Assembly (NCBI GenBank): GCA_050292445.1
Contig: JBNKLQ010000112.1
Coordinates: 1-18,571 of the forward strand
Direction of reading: 5' to 3'
Source of the DNA: Leptofilum sp050292445
Lineage (GTDB): Bacteria; Chloroflexota; Anaerolineae; Promineifilales; Promineifilaceae
DNA length: 18,571 nucleotides
Part shown: in pieces, positions 1 to 8,970 of the stretch
Position numbering within the stretch: the first letter of the stretch is position 1
Layout of the letters: each line of letters begins with the position of its first letter
Program-made: the position numbers and the translations under genes
Notes under the pieces: generated by a model
Seen by the model: only the letters and a program-made list of their open reading frames with translations
Told to the model about the DNA's origin: nothing
Database searches by the model: none

Positions 1-210
1 CTGGCGCAGTGGCCCTGTGGTTAATCGTTGTAGAATCGGCAGCATGAAAGCGGCCGTTTTGCCCGTACCCGTCTGGGCTAATCCCAGCAAATCAGACTCG
101 GCTAAAACATGGGGAATGGCTTGTTCTTGAATGGGGGTCGGCTCGGTAAAGCCAACATCTCTAATGCCCGCTTCCAGGCGTGAATCAAGCGAAAAATGGG
201 TAAAACTCAC
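1..210 (-). CDS. DEAD-box ATP-dependent RNA helicase, N-terminal 70 residues (partial)
   Basis: The reverse strand reads as an open frame from a GTG at 210-208 to the window edge. The 70 visible residues hold the Q motif (GFTEPTPIQEQAIP, residues 20-33) and motif I/Walker A (AQTGTGKT, residues 45-52), the start of RecA-like domain 1 of DEAD-box helicases. These ATP-driven enzymes unwind RNA duplexes in ribosome assembly, mRNA decay or cold adaptation; the Q motif and short N-terminus resemble the RhlE/CshA type, but the part that would separate subfamilies lies outside the window. The GTG start is supported by an AAGGAG ribosome site (plus coordinates 219-224) eight bases upstream, and no in-frame ATG lies nearby. 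The gene diverges from the MerR-type gene at 396. A GCGGCCGT variant of the window's iterated octamer lies within it at 50-57. Confidence 0.88.
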   Translation of the reverse strand, partial: MSFTHFSLDSRLEAGIRDVGFTEPTPIQEQAIPHVLAESDLLGLAQTGTGKTAAFMLPILQRLTTGPLRQ

Positions 211-270
211 TGAAAATGCTCCTTGACAAATTTGAGCCAAGTCACAATCTCAGCCCGCTTATTATCTATA

Positions 271-292
271 ATTGCCTGCTAAACCGGGCAAT
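271..292. promoter_or_regulatory. Inverted repeat in the helicase/merR divergent spacer
   Basis: ATTGCC (271-276) and GGCAAT (287-292) form 6-bp arms around a 10-nt spacer. The dyad lies about 60 bp upstream of the helicase start and 104 bp upstream of the MerR-type start. It could be an operator for either gene, but the arms are short enough to be chance. Otherwise the 185-bp spacer (211-395) shows only the promoter candidate described separately. Confidence 0.25.
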
Positions 293-360
293 GCCAGACA
301 CAGACGCAATATGCCAGTATATGCTTTTTAAGGGTGAAATGCGAATTTCTCTCATTTCCT

Positions 361-389
361 GTGGCAAAAATTCAGAACCATATTAATAT
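361..389 (+). promoter_or_regulatory. Candidate promoter of the MerR-type gene, apparently leaderless
   Basis: GTGGCA (361-366, four of six matches to the -35 consensus) is followed after 17 bp by TAATAT (384-389, a good -10). The expected start of transcription, about 7 nt after the -10, falls on or next to the A of the ATG at 396. No convincing ribosome site precedes that ATG (an overlapping ATG at 388 is closed at once by TGA), so a leaderless mRNA would explain the layout. Inference from spacing only. Confidence 0.4.
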
Positions 390-395
390 GAAGGG

Positions 396-1157
396 ATGAA
401 CCAAAATGCTCTCATTACGATTGGTCAGCTGGCAGACTTGGCCCAAACGCGCCCCTCCACCCTGCGCTACTATGAAAAAGAAGGGCTGCTGACGCCACAC
501 GGCCGTACCGATTCTGGCTACCGACTCTACAAACCAGAAACGGCCGAACGGCTCCATCTCATCCAGCGCGCCCAGCGGTTGGGCTTTTCTCTAGCCGACA
601 TTCGCACCTTGTTAACTGGTTGGGATGAAGGCAAAATCGCTAGCGACACCTTAAGCCAACTGGCGGAAAATCGGTTTATTGCCCTGGAAAAGCAGCTTAC
701 TGAACTGCTAGTGGTGCGCCACGAGCTGGACCTCTTCCTGCAAGATGTGCAATCGCGCCAATCTCCCCTGCACCATGACCAGCTAAGCGAGTTGCTGGCA
801 CGACTCTGTTCCCATCCGGCAGCACAAACTCCGGCAAGCACCTTGCTAGATTGGTTAGGGCATTATGGCGGCTGTGTTTTGAATACGGCCGTAGGCCACC
901 AACTCCTCAATACCCTGCGCGGCCAACACGTGCACGTCTGGCAAGAAAACGACGCCTATCACATCCTCATCGTTAGCAATGACGCAAAAATTGGCGATGC
1001 CCTACGCCAGCTTACCGAATTAGAAGCCAGCTGCGCCCTGCACACCAATGCCGCCCCCGAATTTTTCCACAAAGATGAAGGTTTTCTCCTCGTGGCCACT
1101 GGTGATAGTGCCTTCATTTTGGCCCGCCTGTTCCTCGCCCTGGAGAGTGAACGGTAA
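396..1157 (+). CDS. MerR-family transcriptional regulator, probably metal-responsive, with long C-terminal extension
   Basis: 253 residues. Residues 7-75 form the MerR winged helix-turn-helix, with the family signature TLRYYEKEGLL (22-32) and GYRLY (41-45), followed by the antiparallel dimerisation helix (about 82-120). It sits directly upstream of a P1B metal ATPase and of a promoter with a 20-bp spacer, so it most likely distorts that promoter to switch on metal export. Odd points: metal sensors of the ZntR/CadR/CueR type are about 130-150 residues long, whereas this one carries about 105 extra residues (148-253). The cysteine usually found at the start of the dimerisation helix (Cys79 in ZntR) seems absent. 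Potential ligands are H126, H127, C138, H140, C160 and C213. The extension may be a different sensing domain; I do not recognise it. The stop codon lies inside the first unit of a heptamer repeat. Confidence 0.85.
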   Translation: MNQNALITIGQLADLAQTRPSTLRYYEKEGLLTPHGRTDSGYRLYKPETAERLHLIQRAQRLGFSLADIRTLLTGWDEGKIASDTLSQLAENRFIALEKQLTELLVVRHELDLFLQDVQSRQSPLHHDQLSELLARLCSHPAAQTPASTLLDWLGHYGGCVLNTAVGHQLLNTLRGQHVHVWQENDAYHILIVSNDAKIGDALRQLTELEASCALHTNAAPEFFHKDEGFLLVATGDSAFILARLFLALESER

Positions 1158-1209
1158 ACCATGATCGGTAAACCGTTTACCGATTACCGGCCACCGATCA
1201 CGGATTACC
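1153..1209. repeat. Array of 7-bp tandem units with a central 10-bp-arm palindrome
   Basis: The stretch divides into heptamers: GGTAAAC (1153-1159), CATGATC, GGTAAAC (1167-1173), a single pivot base C at 1174, then GTTTACC (1175-1181), GATTACC, GGCCACC, GATCACG and GATTACC (1203-1209). Units left of the pivot run in the opposite sense to those on the right, so ATCGGTAAAC (1164-1173) and GTTTACCGAT (1175-1184) are perfect inverted arms. The first unit contains the stop codon of the MerR-type gene. The array resembles the short tandemly repeated (heptamer) sequences of filamentous cyanobacteria. Confidence 0.75.
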
Positions 1210-1218
1210 AAAAAACTC

Positions 1219-1250
1219 TTGACATTCAACCCGACTTTAAGGTGTATCAT
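1219..1250 (+). promoter_or_regulatory. MerR-type promoter of the metal ATPase gene (20-bp spacer)
   Basis: A perfect -35, TTGACA (1219-1224), and a -10, TATCAT (1245-1250), are separated by 20 bp instead of about 17. Overlong 19-20-bp spacers are the hallmark of promoters activated by MerR-family proteins, which bind between the two boxes and twist the DNA. The spacer end GGTGTAT resembles the same part of zntA/pbr-type promoters; the internal dyad is imperfect (ACC 1229-1231 against GGT 1241-1243). Transcription should begin near 1257, giving a leader of about 64 nt. Confidence 0.75.
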
Positions 1251-1263
1251 TGTTGCAGCTTTG

Positions 1264-1291
1264 ACTTGCAACTTGCTACCTGCAACTTGCA
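1264..1291 (+). repeat. Four tandem heptamers in the ATPase mRNA leader
   Basis: ACTTGCA, ACTTGCT, ACCTGCA and ACTTGCA follow one another without gaps. They fall between the MerR-type promoter and the ribosome site AGGAG (1304-1308), so they would be transcribed as the 5' leader. The period equals that of the array at 1153-1209 but the unit differs. Confidence 0.75.
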
Positions 1292-1320
1292 ACCAATTAA
1301 TTTAGGAGATCATTTTCAAC

Positions 1321-3549
1321 ATGAGCAACCAACACACCTTTCGCGTCACCGGAATGGACTGCGCTAGCTGTGCCCAGACGGTAGAAAATGGCGTGGCACG
1401 GTTAGACGGTGTCGAAAACTGCCAGCTTAACTTTACGACAGAAACGTTGCGCGTCTCGGGAACGGCCGTTCCCCAAAACATCATCAGCCGCATTCAAGAA
1501 CTGGGCTACGATGTCGCCAGCCCCGACGATAAAGCAGACACGGTCGAAATCCTCAACTTTTGGCAGTTTATGCGTCAGCGGCAGGAAACAACCCTGGCTC
1601 TCATTGGCGCACTGCTCATTTTGCCTGGACTGCTTTTCAACGAACTGCTGCCCATGTTAGGTTGGGAACATCCCCTGCTCAACATCACCTCCGTAGCGGC
1701 CTTGGTACTGGCCGGGCTACCCATCGCACGCAGCGGCTGGCGTTCCCTGCGCATCAATCACGAACTTACCATCAATGCCCTGATGACGATTGCCGCCGTT
1801 GGTGCCGTTTTCATTGGCGCATATACTGAGGCCGGACTGGTAATGGTGCTGTTTGCCGTTGGTGAAGCACTGGAAGGGTATACGGCCGTACGCGCCCGCA
1901 ACAGCATCCGCAGCCTGATGTCTGTCTCTCCCCAAACCGCCACCGTGATGCGTCCTTGTATTGATTGTGAAACACACTTAGGCCAAAATGGCTATGCGCA
2001 AGGCGAATGCCCGTTTTGTGGCATCGAGCCACATCGCGTGCCGGTTGAAGAGTTGGCGCTGGGCGAAACGGTACTTGTAAAACCTGGGGAGCGGATTCCG
2101 GTAGACGGCCGTATCCTTAGCGGCAGTTCCACGGTAGATCAATCCACCATCACCGGAGAAAGTGCCCCCATTGCCAAACAGGCAGACGACACCGTTTTTG
2201 CCAGCAGCATCAACGGCGCAGGCGTCCTACACCTGGAAGTGACCCATCTAGCCGAAGACAGCACCATCAGCCGCCTCATCCGGCTGGTGGAAGAAGCCCA
2301 AGAGCGGCGCGCCCCGGCCCAGCGGTTTGTGGACCGATTTGCCAAAATCTATACGCCTGCTGTGGTGGTCCTGGCCGTTTTGGTCGCCATCGTGCCACCA
2401 CTTTTTTGGCAGCAACCACTGATTGACCCAGTTAATCCGCTGAATGGCTGGCTTTACCGAGCGCTAGCGCTGCTGGTGGTTGCCTGCCCCTGTGCCCTGG
2501 TGATTAGCACGCCCGTCACCCTGGTCAGCGCTTTGAGCAACGGTGCGAAAAATGGCGTTCTTATTAAAGGTGGCGCGTATGTAGAAGCATTGAGCCAGAT
2601 CAAATTGATCGCCTTCGACAAAACCGGCACGCTCACCCAAGGCAAACCAGCCATCACCCATTTTCAATCGATCAACTGCCAGGGCAACGGCTGTGAGCCT
2701 TGCAATGACCTGCTTGGCCTGACCCATGCCGTGGAGCAAGCCAGTGAACATCCGCTGGCTCAAGCGGTAGCTCAGGCTGCCGGAGCAAACCATGTGCAAA
2801 ATCGCTACCCAGCAGCTAGCAACGTGCAAGCCAAAATTGGGGCAGGTATTGCGGGAACTGTGAACGGCCAGCAGGTGATGATCGGCAGCCATCGCGCCTT
2901 CACCGATTTACCACACGACGCTCATTGTGACGCTATCTCGGCTGCCGAGGCCGGTGGGCTAACGGCGATGCTGGTCACCGCGGATGAACAATACCTGGGC
3001 TACCTTACCGTGGCGGACCAGGTGCGGGATGATGCGGCAACGGCCGTTTCCCAACTACACAACCTCGGCATCCAAACCGCCATGCTCACCGGCGACAATG
3101 AAGCTACCGCGCAAAACATCGCCAGAGAGACGGGTATCGACCGGGTGTTTGCCAGTCTGCTGCCCGAAGAAAAGGTAAGCCAGATAGAACAGCTACGAAC
3201 GGAATACGGCCGTGTGGCCATGATTGGCGACGGCATCAACGACGCCCCTGCCCTGGCCAGCGCCACGGTAGGCATTGCCATGGGCGCAGCCGGCACAGAC
3301 CAGGCCATGGAAACGGCCGACATCGCCCTGATGCACGACGATCTGGACAAACTGCCATACGCCGTGCGCCTCAGCCGGGCCGCCATGGGCACCATTCGCG
3401 CCAATGTCGCGCTTAGTTTAGGATTGAAAGCCGCCTTTTTGGTCGCCGTGCTGTTTGGTGTGGGCACCATGTGGCTGGCCGTCCTGGCAGACATGGGCGC
3501 TTCCCTGTTGGTAACTCTCAACGGGATGCGCCTAACCAAGTTTAAATAA
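1321..3549 (+). CDS. zntA: P1B-type heavy-metal-exporting ATPase (Zn2+/Cd2+/Pb2+ type)
   Basis: 742 residues, usual length for the family. An N-terminal HMA domain carries the metal motif GMDCASC (11-17). Membrane segments precede the actuator loop with TGES (278-281); then come the ion-binding CPC in membrane segment 6 (389-391), the phosphorylated aspartate D433 in DKTGT, the HP motif (477-478) and GDGINDAP (636-643). The last membrane pair holds K703 and D724 in LADMG, which together with CPC marks the Zn/Cd/Pb subgroup rather than the copper pumps. It expels divalent metals from the cytoplasm at the cost of ATP. Unusual: about 30 residues are inserted at the start of the actuator domain (210-239) with two cysteine pairs, CIDC (213-216) and CPFC (230-233), like a small zinc ribbon; further cysteines (453, 458, 461) sit in the nucleotide domain. 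Start ATG follows AGGAG by 12 nt. Control: the MerR-type promoter upstream. Confidence 0.95.
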   Translation: MSNQHTFRVTGMDCASCAQTVENGVARLDGVENCQLNFTTETLRVSGTAVPQNIISRIQELGYDVASPDDKADTVEILNFWQFMRQRQETTLALIGALLILPGLLFNELLPMLGWEHPLLNITSVAALVLAGLPIARSGWRSLRINHELTINALMTIAAVGAVFIGAYTEAGLVMVLFAVGEALEGYTAVRARNSIRSLMSVSPQTATVMRPCIDCETHLGQNGYAQGECPFCGIEPHRVPVEELALGETVLVKPGERIPVDGRILSGSSTVDQSTITGESAPIAKQADDTVFASSINGAGVLHLEVTHLAEDSTISRLIRLVEEAQERRAPAQRFVDRFAKIYTPAVVVLAVLVAIVPPLFWQQPLIDPVNPLNGWLYRALALLVVACPCALVISTPVTLVSALSNGAKNGVLIKGGAYVEALSQIKLIAFDKTGTLTQGKPAITHFQSINCQGNGCEPCNDLLGLTHAVEQASEHPLAQAVAQAAGANHVQNRYPAASNVQAKIGAGIAGTVNGQQVMIGSHRAFTDLPHDAHCDAISAAEAGGLTAMLVTADEQYLGYLTVADQVRDDAATAVSQLHNLGIQTAMLTGDNEATAQNIARETGIDRVFASLLPEEKVSQIEQLRTEYGRVAMIGDGINDAPALASATVGIAMGAAGTDQAMETADIALMHDDLDKLPYAVRLSRAAMGTIRANVALSLGLKAAFLVAVLFGVGTMWLAVLADMGASLLVTLNGMRLTKFK

Positions 3550-3551
3550 CT

Positions 3552-3569
3552 AATAGCCATGAAGCTATT
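3552..3569 (+). terminator. Weak hairpin just after the metal ATPase
   Basis: AATAGC (3552-3557) and GCTATT (3564-3569) can pair around a 6-nt loop, followed by a short T-rich stretch. The stem is short and AT-rich, so termination is only a suggestion. Confidence 0.35.
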
Positions 3570-3618
3570 TCTTGTTGTCTACCTGTTCTGTCCTGAACAT
3601 CGGAAGAGGCTTGTTAGT

Positions 3619-3647
3619 TTGACATAATTCAGCTTTCCGCCTAATAT
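3619..3647 (+). promoter_or_regulatory. Near-consensus housekeeping promoter of the LysM lipoprotein gene
   Basis: TTGACA (3619-3624), 17 bp, TAATAT (3642-3647). Box match and spacing are almost ideal for a sigma-70-type promoter. Transcription would begin near 3654, about 50 nt ahead of the TTG start, so this gene is probably independent of the metal-controlled unit before it. Confidence 0.65.
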
Positions 3648-3706
3648 TTCACAGGGTTTAGTCACATTACTGACTACGCGAAGTATTTATCGTAACGAGG
3701 TGGCAG

Positions 3707-4801
3707 TTGAGACGTTTAAGCGTTCTTTTTTTCGTGACCATCATTTTTATGGGGATAACGGCCGTTGCCTGCGGCCAGCGTTCCCCATCAGCACCTAATC
3801 TGGTTTCTTTGCCACCCACCACCACGCCCATCCCTTTACCTCAAAACACGGTTGCCAGCCAACCAGAAACCACACAGGAAGCCGCCCTGACGCCAACGGC
3901 CACGATCACGCCAACCGCAACCATGACGCGAACGGCCGTCACCTACACCATCCAGCCTGGCGATACGCTGGCGACGATTAGCGGTCGGTTTGAGGTCCCC
4001 ATCGAAGAAATCGCCGAGGCAAACAATCTCACCAATCCCAACACCATCACGGCAGGGCAAACGTTGATTATTCCGCAAGAAGTGGAAGTTACGGCAGTTC
4101 CCCCCACTAACACGCCACCGCCAACCAACACGCCCCAACCAGAAGCCACAACAGACACTGAGGCTGGCGGCGGAACACCTGAAGCGCTTGAACCCACCGG
4201 CCGCCTGGAAATCACCCATCCCCTGGCAATGGTAGTGGCCGAAAGTGGCGTCATCACCGTGGAAATCATCGCCGATCCGGAATTGGCCACCATTGGGGAA
4301 CATGAACCACACGTCACCGGCGTGGTGCGTATTGACGCCAGCTACAACGACGGCGAACGGGCTTTTTATGAACAGACGATTGAGCTATTCCCGCTTATGT
4401 CCGCCGAATTAAACGCACCCGCATTTGACGTGTTCCCCAGCGGCGGCAACAACGTACGCCTGTCCCGCGTCATCAGCACTACCTTACCTGCGGTTTGGAC
4501 CTGGGACGTCGTGGCCACCACGCCCGGCGAAGCACAGGTGGTCACGGTAAATTTATACAAGGAACCGGAGTCAGCGAGCGGCATTCCTATTCTGACACAA
4601 AGTGTCTCGCGCAATATTCGCGTTGCACCGAAAAGCCGCTGGAACCAAGTTGTGGATGGATTGGCGGACAATGTTTTGCTGCTATTGGGTACCGGCGGGC
4701 CCCTCGGATTAGCACTTGCCTATCTAACCTATCGCGCCACCAGGGAAAATGAACGCCTCAAACAAGAGGTTGCCGACTACGAAACCAGGCAGGAAGAATA
4801 A
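3707..4801 (+). CDS. LysM-domain lipoprotein with C-terminal membrane anchor
   Basis: 364 residues from a TTG start; GAGG (3697-3700) six bases upstream supports it. A signal peptide ends in a lipobox-like AVAC, with C22 as the likely lipidated residue. After a Thr/Pro-rich linker comes one LysM domain (about 78-124, beginning TYTIQPGDTL and ending TLIIPQ), which in this family binds N-acetylglucosamine polymers such as peptidoglycan. A second Pro/Thr linker (128-152) leads to a beta-rich domain of about 140 residues (166-307) that I do not recognise, then a membrane segment (about 321-343) and a charged tail (344-364) predicted to be cytoplasmic. The protein would span from the cell wall to the cytoplasm; a structural or sensory role is possible but nothing in the sequence settles it. 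It converges with the histidine kinase. Confidence 0.8.
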   Translation: MRRLSVLFFVTIIFMGITAVACGQRSPSAPNLVSLPPTTTPIPLPQNTVASQPETTQEAALTPTATITPTATMTRTAVTYTIQPGDTLATISGRFEVPIEEIAEANNLTNPNTITAGQTLIIPQEVEVTAVPPTNTPPPTNTPQPEATTDTEAGGGTPEALEPTGRLEITHPLAMVVAESGVITVEIIADPELATIGEHEPHVTGVVRIDASYNDGERAFYEQTIELFPLMSAELNAPAFDVFPSGGNNVRLSRVISTTLPAVWTWDVVATTPGEAQVVTVNLYKEPESASGIPILTQSVSRNIRVAPKSRWNQVVDGLADNVLLLLGTGGPLGLALAYLTYRATRENERLKQEVADYETRQEE

Positions 4802-4820
4802 CACAAACCTATCTTGGAAT

Positions 4821-4938
4821 TGTCATGCTGAACGCAGTGAAGCATCTCTAAAACCTATGAACAGTGCTTACTTTGCTTGCAGGCAGAGATTCTATTCGGC
4901 AAAGTTTTGATGGATTCTTCGTTTCACTCAGAATGACA
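4821..4938. repeat. Imperfect inverted repeat pair between convergent genes
   Basis: The left arm (4821-4846, beginning TGTCATGCTGA) and the reverse complement of the right arm (4913-4938, beginning TGTCATTCTGA) agree at 19 of 26 positions. The arms enclose about 66 bp. Words of this type (TGTCATTCTGAGCGAAGCGAAGAATC-like) recur between genes in many bacterial genomes as a dispersed repeat; here the pair occupies almost the whole gap between the lipoprotein and kinase genes and might act as a two-way transcription stop. Confidence 0.6.
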
Positions 4939-4940
4939 TG

Positions 4941-6917
4941 TTAAAGATTTGATTGCTTTACGGGGAGGACGATGTGGAAGCGGCTGCCGGGGAGCAGATC
5001 TTCGTCGTGGCCTTCGCTTTCGGCCCAGATACGGCCGTTGTGTGCCAGCACAATTCCCTTCGCAATTGCCAATCCCAGGCCAGCCCCGCCCCCCTTAAAG
5101 CTGGTCTTGCCGGACGAATGCAGCATCACTTCCCCCGTCTGGTAAAACTTCTCAAAAATCAAGTCCTGAATCTCAGGGGCAATGCCCACGCCGCTGTCGC
5201 TTATGATGATTTCAACTTCGCCTGCGCTGTTGTTATTGCTTGAGGGATGGAAACGGCCGTCTACCCTCACCGTGCCCCCGTCTGGCGTGTACTTAATGGC
5301 ATTGATGATCACCTGGTAGAACACTTTTTGCAGCGCTTCCACATCAGCCTCAACCTCCGGCAGCTTTGCCAGCCCCTCTAAATTCAGCGTGATGGTGCGC
5401 TCTGCCAATGACTCCGTAAAACGTTTACTGATCTGCCGCAGCAAAAAAGGCACGTCCACTGGTGCCAGGTAAAGATCCAGCGAACTACTGTCGATCTTGG
5501 CCACATCTAGCATACTTTGCACCACCTCTTCCATACGCGCCGCCCCCCGGCCAATCCCTTCGGCCCATTTTTTATGATAACTGTTAGCTAGAATCTCCTC
5601 ATCTTCCAACAGCATCTGGGCGTTAAAATTAACAATCGTCAGTGGGGTACGCATTTCATGGGAGGCAATCGTAATGAAGTCGGTTTTGGTTTTGTCCAGA
5701 CGCTCCAACTGACCATAGGCCTCTTGCAACGCCTGAGTACGCTCAGCTACTTTTTGCTCCAGCTGCTGGTTAAACTGCTTGATCTCAGCATAAAGTTGGG
5801 CATTTTCCAGGGCAATGGCTACCTGATCGGCCAGAAGCTGAAAATTGGGAATTTCGTTCGGCAAAAATGCCCCTGGCTGGTCACTCTGTAAATCGAGCAC
5901 GCCCAACACTTTGTCGCCCATCTTGAGTGGCAGCAGGATTTCTGATTGGGCGTTGGGGGCTTTTTCATCTGCTTTGTAGCGAAAATCGCGGGTAATGTCA
6001 TCGATGCACAACGGCCGTCCATTGGCCATCACCCAGCCGACCAGTCCCTTTAACCCGGCTTGTAAATTTAGCCCCTCGGCTGGCACGCCTTCTCCAGCTT
6101 CCGCCACCGCTTCTATTGCCAGCCGACTATTTTTGGGCAAAAAGACGCCGACGTAATAAGCATCATACTTTTGCCAGATGAGCGTGGCAATTTGGTCCAG
6201 CAACGTGTCTAGCTCCAAAATGGAGGTGATGCGCTGGCCCACGGCATAGCTGGTTTGCTGCTGCACAGTACGCTGCACCAGTTCCTTGCGCTGTCGCTGC
6301 TCCACAAAACGGAAAATCTCCGCTTTTTCCAGCGCGTGCATGCGCACCCAATGGGCCACCAGGCCAGTAAAGGTAGCGACAAAGATCATCACACCAAAAT
6401 AGAGCCATTCATCCTGGTTGGGATTCATCCAATAAATGGAACCCCAGGCAATCCAACAAAAAATCTGCATGAACAGGTACCAGCGCAGCGAGGTAAACAT
6501 GACGCCCGCGCCGAACAAAAAGAGGGCCACATTAGCCGACTGGTTGGCAACCGGGTTGAGGTAAAAGCGCAGGAGAATGGTAAACAAGATGACGCTGGCG
6601 ACAACGGCCGTTCCTCGTTCAGCATATTTGGCAGGCACATGGCCCCGTAACAACACCACAAAACCAACCAGCAGAAAAACACCGCTGCCTACGGCCACCT
6701 GCACCATCAGCAAACGGCCGTCTTCATCCAGCAAAACATATTGAATAAGCGCATACACAAAAAACATGACGCCAAAGCTGAAATAAATAAACGGCAGTCC
6801 ATCCATCTGCGTTGTGTGCAGCGCCTGGCGGATTTTTTCTTCCGGCACGCCCAATCGCTCCAGGCGCACTAGATTATTGAACCGTTGTTTAAACAGCTGG
6901 AAAAAGGTTGGCTTCAT
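4941..6917 (-). CDS. Membrane-bound GAF-domain sensor histidine kinase
   Basis: 658 residues. The N-terminus holds about six membrane segments (roughly 42-62, 70-91, 103-119, 127-143, 147-163, 171-190) with short loops, then a helical linker. A GAF domain (about 235-375) is a likely small-molecule or redox sensor. A coiled coil (375-412) leads to the HisKA dimerisation domain with the phospho-accepting H420 in SHEMRTPL, and to the HATPase domain with N539 (N box), DSGVGIA (574-580) and GGGAGLGLA (609-617). All catalytic motifs are intact, so it should autophosphorylate. No response regulator lies beside it in this window; it is an orphan here. The start ATG is preceded by GGAGA about 13 bases upstream. 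The signal sensed cannot be read from the sequence. Confidence 0.92.
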   Translation of the reverse strand: MKPTFFQLFKQRFNNLVRLERLGVPEEKIRQALHTTQMDGLPFIYFSFGVMFFVYALIQYVLLDEDGRLLMVQVAVGSGVFLLVGFVVLLRGHVPAKYAERGTAVVASVILFTILLRFYLNPVANQSANVALFLFGAGVMFTSLRWYLFMQIFCWIAWGSIYWMNPNQDEWLYFGVMIFVATFTGLVAHWVRMHALEKAEIFRFVEQRQRKELVQRTVQQQTSYAVGQRITSILELDTLLDQIATLIWQKYDAYYVGVFLPKNSRLAIEAVAEAGEGVPAEGLNLQAGLKGLVGWVMANGRPLCIDDITRDFRYKADEKAPNAQSEILLPLKMGDKVLGVLDLQSDQPGAFLPNEIPNFQLLADQVAIALENAQLYAEIKQFNQQLEQKVAERTQALQEAYGQLERLDKTKTDFITIASHEMRTPLTIVNFNAQMLLEDEEILANSYHKKWAEGIGRGAARMEEVVQSMLDVAKIDSSSLDLYLAPVDVPFLLRQISKRFTESLAERTITLNLEGLAKLPEVEADVEALQKVFYQVIINAIKYTPDGGTVRVDGRFHPSSNNNSAGEVEIIISDSGVGIAPEIQDLIFEKFYQTGEVMLHSSGKTSFKGGGAGLGLAIAKGIVLAHNGRIWAESEGHDEDLLPGSRFHIVLPVKQSNL

Positions 6918-6952
6918 GACGTGAAACGATTCTCCAAGAAATAAGTGAACCG

Positions 6953-6981
6953 ATTATACCTGAGGACGGGTAGAATTTGCA
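6953..6981 (-). promoter_or_regulatory. Candidate promoter of the histidine kinase gene
   Basis: On the minus strand a perfect -10, TATAAT (6958-6953), is preceded after 17 bp by CTGCAA (6981-6976), a poor -35. This gives a leader of about 30 nt before the ATG at 6917. Confidence 0.45.
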
Positions 6982-6982
6982 G

Positions 6983-7119
6983 TCGCCATTTTCGCCAATT
7001 CGTGTTTCAATTAAGGTAGGTTGTTTGAACAAAAAAAGCTCATCACGAATGTAACGAATAGACGAATTGTACGAATTGAATTTGTGTTATTCGGTTCATT
7101 CGCCATTTTCGTGTTTCAA
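6983..7119 (+). repeat. Imperfect direct repeat flanking an ACGAAT array, upstream of pepF
   Basis: The 28-bp copy at 6983-7010 and the 20-bp copy at 7100-7119 share TCGCCATTTTCG and TGTTTCAA; the first has eight extra bases, CCAATTCG, in the middle. Between the copies ACGAAT occurs four times (7045, 7054, 7062, 7071) at 8-9-bp steps. The stretch fills the leader of the peptidase gene and shows no coding character. Confidence 0.6.
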
Positions 7120-7146
7120 AATCCACTAACCGCAAGGAGAAAGCGT

Positions 7147-8964
<1,818 letters not shown>

Positions 8965-8970
8965 TTGAGG

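Noticed and set aside
1153..1291. CRISPR array
   Set aside because: Units are seven bases long and contiguous, with no spacers and no cas genes nearby.
1161..1367. Short open frame between the MerR-type gene and the ATPase (and its mirror at 1020-1292 on the minus strand)
   Set aside because: It is a translation of the heptamer arrays and the promoter; no ribosome site, and it overlaps the ATPase start in another frame.
3000..3560. 186-codon open frame on the minus strand
   Set aside because: Shadow of the ATPase gene, whose motifs in the plus frame are beyond doubt.
7021..7146. 42-residue N-terminal extension of the oligoendopeptidase
   Set aside because: It starts at TTG without a ribosome site, encodes repeat-derived residues and precedes a perfect AAGGAG-ATG at 7147.
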